From NCBI GenBank assembly GCA_965602045.1, contig CBFCXR010000099.1:1-9051 (forward strand): DNA of 9,051 nt, written 5' to 3'. Shown one piece after another: positions 7,261 to 9,051 of this stretch (position 1 is the stretch's first letter; each line of letters opens with the position of its first letter). Origin of the DNA: G020354785 sp965602045 (GTDB taxonomy: Bacteria > Bacteroidota > Bacteroidia > Bacteroidales > UBA10428). The notes under the pieces were generated by a model. It did not search any database. It was given only the letters and a program-made list of their open reading frames with translations, and was not told the origin of the DNA. A program made the position numbers and the translations under genes.

Positions 7261-8124
7261 TTAATCTTCATTTATAGCTTTGATAATTATTTTATCCAGG
7301 CAATTTATATATTCGTTTGCTTTTTTATTGCCAAAATACTTTGATAATTGTTTTGATATGATATCCTTTATATCAATTTGCCAATCAACAAATGATAAGG
7401 TTGATATCTTGCCCAGTTCACGTTTTTCAAAATGTCTCTTTAATGGATTAATGTTATTATGATAAGCCATATAAGCTTTAATATTATTTCTAAGCTCCGG
7501 TGAGAAGCAGTTTTCAATATTTTTTAGTGCGCTGGGAAATAAATCAAATGTTGATTCGTAAAAATCATAAAACGAATTATTCCAATTAATAAAATGAATC
7601 AGGTAATTAGATATATTGAAAATTAATTTTTCTTTTTCCTTTTCCTTATCAATAGACTGAAGAAATATATATTTTACTTCTTCAATATATTGATTTTTAA
7701 TATGGTCATCAAAAATATCAGTAATTTCTTGTGTATATTTTTTATATTCAGTTTCCAGATTTTGTAAATCGTAATCCTTAGCCCTATAATTGATTTTATG
7801 GTTAATCAATTTGCTGATTATGTAAACCTCGTCATCAAGTAAGTTGTAAATAGGGAATACCTGCTTATTATTTATGGTTTTTAAACTATTTTCTGATAAA
7901 TAGCCGGAACTTATTAATTTATGAAATTGCTTGTTGCCCTGAGTATATTTCTCCAAAGCACTTTGATAGATTTTTAAATGATCATCGAGCCTGCTTTTAA
8001 TAATTGTTTTCTTATCCAGCACACTAATTTGAAGACATAAAGGGTAATAATTTTCTGATAGATATGAAACAGGCTCGGAATCCTTATTCAAAAAATGTTG
8101 TATTTCAACTGAATATTCTGTCAT
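7261..8124 (-). CDS. Hypothetical protein, unrecognised, 287 residues
   Basis: I do not recognise this protein. The long uninterrupted frame in AT-rich DNA and its normal ATG at 8124 support a real gene. The product is rich in Ile, Lys, Asn, Tyr and charged residues. It has no signal peptide and no convincing transmembrane segment, so it is probably cytoplasmic and largely alpha-helical. Visible features are a Lys/Glu run (KEKEKEK, about 160-166), an aromatic patch around HFINWNNSFYDFYESTFDLF (177-196), Trp at 181 and 248, and only three Cys (30, 206, 275). No catalytic motif, nucleotide-binding loop or zinc ligand cluster stands out. It is convergent with the YgjP-type peptidase (46-base gap, no obvious terminator hairpin) and preceded by a long AT-rich gap. 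A weak TATTTTG-like sequence (minus strand, 8177-8183) lies about 50 bases before the ATG. It may be lineage-restricted or acquired; this is inference. Confidence 0.75.
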   Translation of the reverse strand: MTEYSVEIQHFLNKDSEPVSYLSENYYPLCLQISVLDKKTIIKSRLDDHLKIYQSALEKYTQGNKQFHKLISSGYLSENSLKTINNKQVFPIYNLLDDEVYIISKLINHKINYRAKDYDLQNLETEYKKYTQEITDIFDDHIKNQYIEEVKYIFLQSIDKEKEKEKLIFNISNYLIHFINWNNSFYDFYESTFDLFPSALKNIENCFSPELRNNIKAYMAYHNNINPLKRHFEKRELGKISTLSFVDWQIDIKDIISKQLSKYFGNKKANEYINCLDKIIIKAINED

Positions 8125-8516
8125 ATTAATAATATATCGATAAGGATAATAGTAATATGAATTAATAGAGAATGTGCAAAATACGAAATGTTAAATATTT
8201 TTCAAAATACTTTAATTAAATGATATTCACAGTTTTTATTTATATTTTTAATATTTTCACCCTGTACCTAATAATATTGCTTATTTGGTGAAATGTTTAC
8301 ACTAAAATTAAATAAAATCTTTATCAGTAATTAAAATAACCGGATTTTTATTTAGTGATTGAAAATTAATATTTCAATTGTATCATATTCTTTTTTATCT
8401 TTAAACCAAATTAGGAATATTGTAAAAATTTAATTATTAGTTTTTTACGTAACAATTTGGAGTATTTATCGTAGAAAAAATGTACATAGTTATAGTATTC
8501 TTTTTGTGCCTGATTA
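8125..8516. other. Long AT-rich intergenic region between divergent genes
   Basis: This 392-base stretch separates the orphan gene (minus strand) from the DUF2341 gene (plus strand). It holds no coding frame I can support and no tRNA, CRISPR or insertion-sequence end. No exact TAnnTTTG promoter element appears on either strand, although promoters for both flanking genes are expected here. Two weak inverted repeats are present: ATTGAAA/TTTCAAT at 8358-8378 with a 7-base spacer, and TTTCACC/GGTGAAA at 8255-8293 with a 25-base spacer. Both are short enough to be chance in such DNA. The much stronger hairpin just beyond, at 8549-8581, is listed separately. Confidence 0.6.
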
Positions 8517-9051
8517 ATGCAATTAAATAACATAAAACTATCTAAATCAAGGAAAAGTTACAATTTCATTGACTTTTCCTTTACATTGGTTGATATTATA
8601 CCCCGCATTAAATATCAGAAAAAATCCTGCATTTGGTACAATTATTATAATAATATCCTGAAGTCATTACTATCCTTATTACTAATATGGGCATTTTTTC
8701 CTTTTCTGTCGTATTCGCAAAGTGGGGCTTATCCTGGACCGATTCTGGGTTATGCTTTTCAGAAAGAAATTGTAATTGAAGGGGATTCGGTTAAAGGGGA
8801 CTTATATGACTTTCCATTATTAGTTAACATTAGCGGAGATCCTGATTTAAAAACTGTCTCAAACTTTGGAAATATATATGATGCTGACGGGAATGATATA
8901 ATCTTTACTGATAAAGATTATAACAGGCTGTATCATGAGATTGAGAAATACAATGGCACTAACGGGGATTTAATTGCCTGGATAAGGATACCGTTACTAA
9001 CCGCCGGTGTTGATACTACTATACGTATGATATACGGGAATCCGCAGGATG
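8517..9051 (+). CDS. Exported DUF2341-domain protein, 5' part only (runs off the window)
   Basis: The frame is open from the ATG at 8517 to the window edge (178 codons plus one base). Numbered from that ATG, residues 49-67 (KSLLSLLLIWAFFPFLSYS) form a signal-peptide core followed by Gln68, and a DUF2341 domain starts near residue 79. Domain signatures are FQKEIVIEGDSVKGDLYDFP (81-100), LLVNISGDPDLK (101-112), DADGNDIIFTDKD (122-134), LYHEIEKYNG (138-147), DLIAWIRIPLLTAGVDTTIR (151-170) and YGNPQD (173-178). DUF2341 usually occurs in large secreted or surface proteins with further binding or concanavalin-like domains; the rest lies outside the window. The start is doubtful. From 8517 about 48 residues precede the hydrophobic core, and a strong hairpin falls in that stretch. 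No other ATG precedes the core; TTG at 8586 or CTG at 8658 would give a shorter leader, and the CTG gives an ideal one. Confidence 0.85.
   Translation, partial: MQLNNIKLSKSRKSYNFIDFSFTLVDIIPRIKYQKKSCIWYNYYNNILKSLLSLLLIWAFFPFLSYSQSGAYPGPILGYAFQKEIVIEGDSVKGDLYDFPLLVNISGDPDLKTVSNFGNIYDADGNDIIFTDKDYNRLYHEIEKYNGTNGDLIAWIRIPLLTAGVDTTIRMIYGNPQD
8549..8581. repeat. 12-bp inverted repeat (hairpin) near the 5' end of the DUF2341 gene
   Basis: Arms 8549-8560 (AAGGAAAAGTTA) and 8570-8581 (TGACTTTTCCTT) pair over 12 positions with one G-U wobble, around a 9-base loop (8561-8569). The inner ten positions from the outside, AAGGAAAAGT/ACTTTTCCTT, are perfectly complementary. It is the strongest inverted repeat I found in the non-coding or doubtful parts of the window. 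Neither side is followed by a long T tract, so it is not a typical intrinsic terminator. It could be an mRNA leader structure or a binding site for a dimeric regulator. Its place inside the nominal N-terminal coding stretch suggests that stretch may really be untranslated. Confidence 0.6.

Noticed and set aside
8358..8378. ATTGAAA/TTTCAAT inverted repeat as an operator
   Set aside because: Seven AT-rich base pairs with a 7-base spacer are expected by chance in such DNA; no second copy was found.
8480..8530. A 16-codon hydrophobic mini-ORF (MYIVIVFFLCLINAIK) before the DUF2341 gene
   Set aside because: Too short to support in AT-rich DNA, with no ribosome-binding signal. It overlaps the nominal ATG at 8517, so a leader-peptide role is possible but unsupported.
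8549..8581. The hairpin as an intrinsic terminator
   Set aside because: Neither strand has a T tract directly after the stem, the stem is not GC-rich, and the position ahead of a gene start does not fit the end of a transcript.
1..9051. CRISPR arrays, tRNA or rRNA genes, insertion sequences, attachment sites
   Set aside because: I looked for regularly spaced repeats, cloverleaf-like segments, transposase motifs and paired terminal repeats and found none.

Overview
The window looks like a chromosomal segment of a member of the Bacteroidota, probably an uncultured or environmental lineage. The DNA is AT-rich throughout, and start codons lack clear Shine-Dalgarno sequences. All three exported proteins with readable signal peptides have Gln at or next to the expected cleavage point, the pattern known as the Bacteroidetes Q-rule. 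One match to the phylum's TAnnTTTG -7 promoter element lies just upstream of efp. The gene families also fit: a TolC/HlyD pair, a DUF3108 protein, a GAF-SpoIIE phosphatase and a DUF2341 surface protein. This placement is inference from sequence style, not from a database search.

Layout. From about 6388 down to 34 the minus strand carries a long co-directional series: a TolC-type outer-membrane factor (6388-4955), an HlyD/MacA-type periplasmic adaptor (4936-3623), tsaB for tRNA t6A synthesis (3590-2874), an exported DUF3108 protein (2794-2018), efp (1858-1289) and a GAF-SpoIIE/PP2C phosphatase (1266-34). Gaps of 18, 32 and 22 bases suggest tolC-hlyD-tsaB and efp-phosphatase as transcription units. 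The DUF3108 gene (79-base gap) may belong to the first, while efp probably has its own promoter. On the plus strand, divergent from tolC, lies a YgjP-type zinc metallopeptidase (6498-7214). It converges on an unrecognised 287-residue AT-rich gene on the minus strand (8124-7261). A 392-base AT-rich gap follows. Then a plus-strand gene begins that encodes an exported DUF2341 protein and runs off the window edge. A strong 12-bp hairpin lies inside the apparent 5' part of that gene and makes its start codon doubtful.

How the genes work together. Most of the window is housekeeping: t6A tRNA modification and EF-P both support translation, TolC plus adaptor form two of the three parts of an export machine, and the phosphatase is probably the output of a partner-switching signalling pathway. 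No inner-membrane pump and no anti-sigma or antagonist partner is encoded in the window. The right-hand third is more accessory in character (orphan gene, long gap, surface protein). I see no clear sign of a new multi-gene system. The points most worth checking are the orphan gene, the hairpin and start problem of the DUF2341 gene, and the pump-less efflux pair joined to tsaB.
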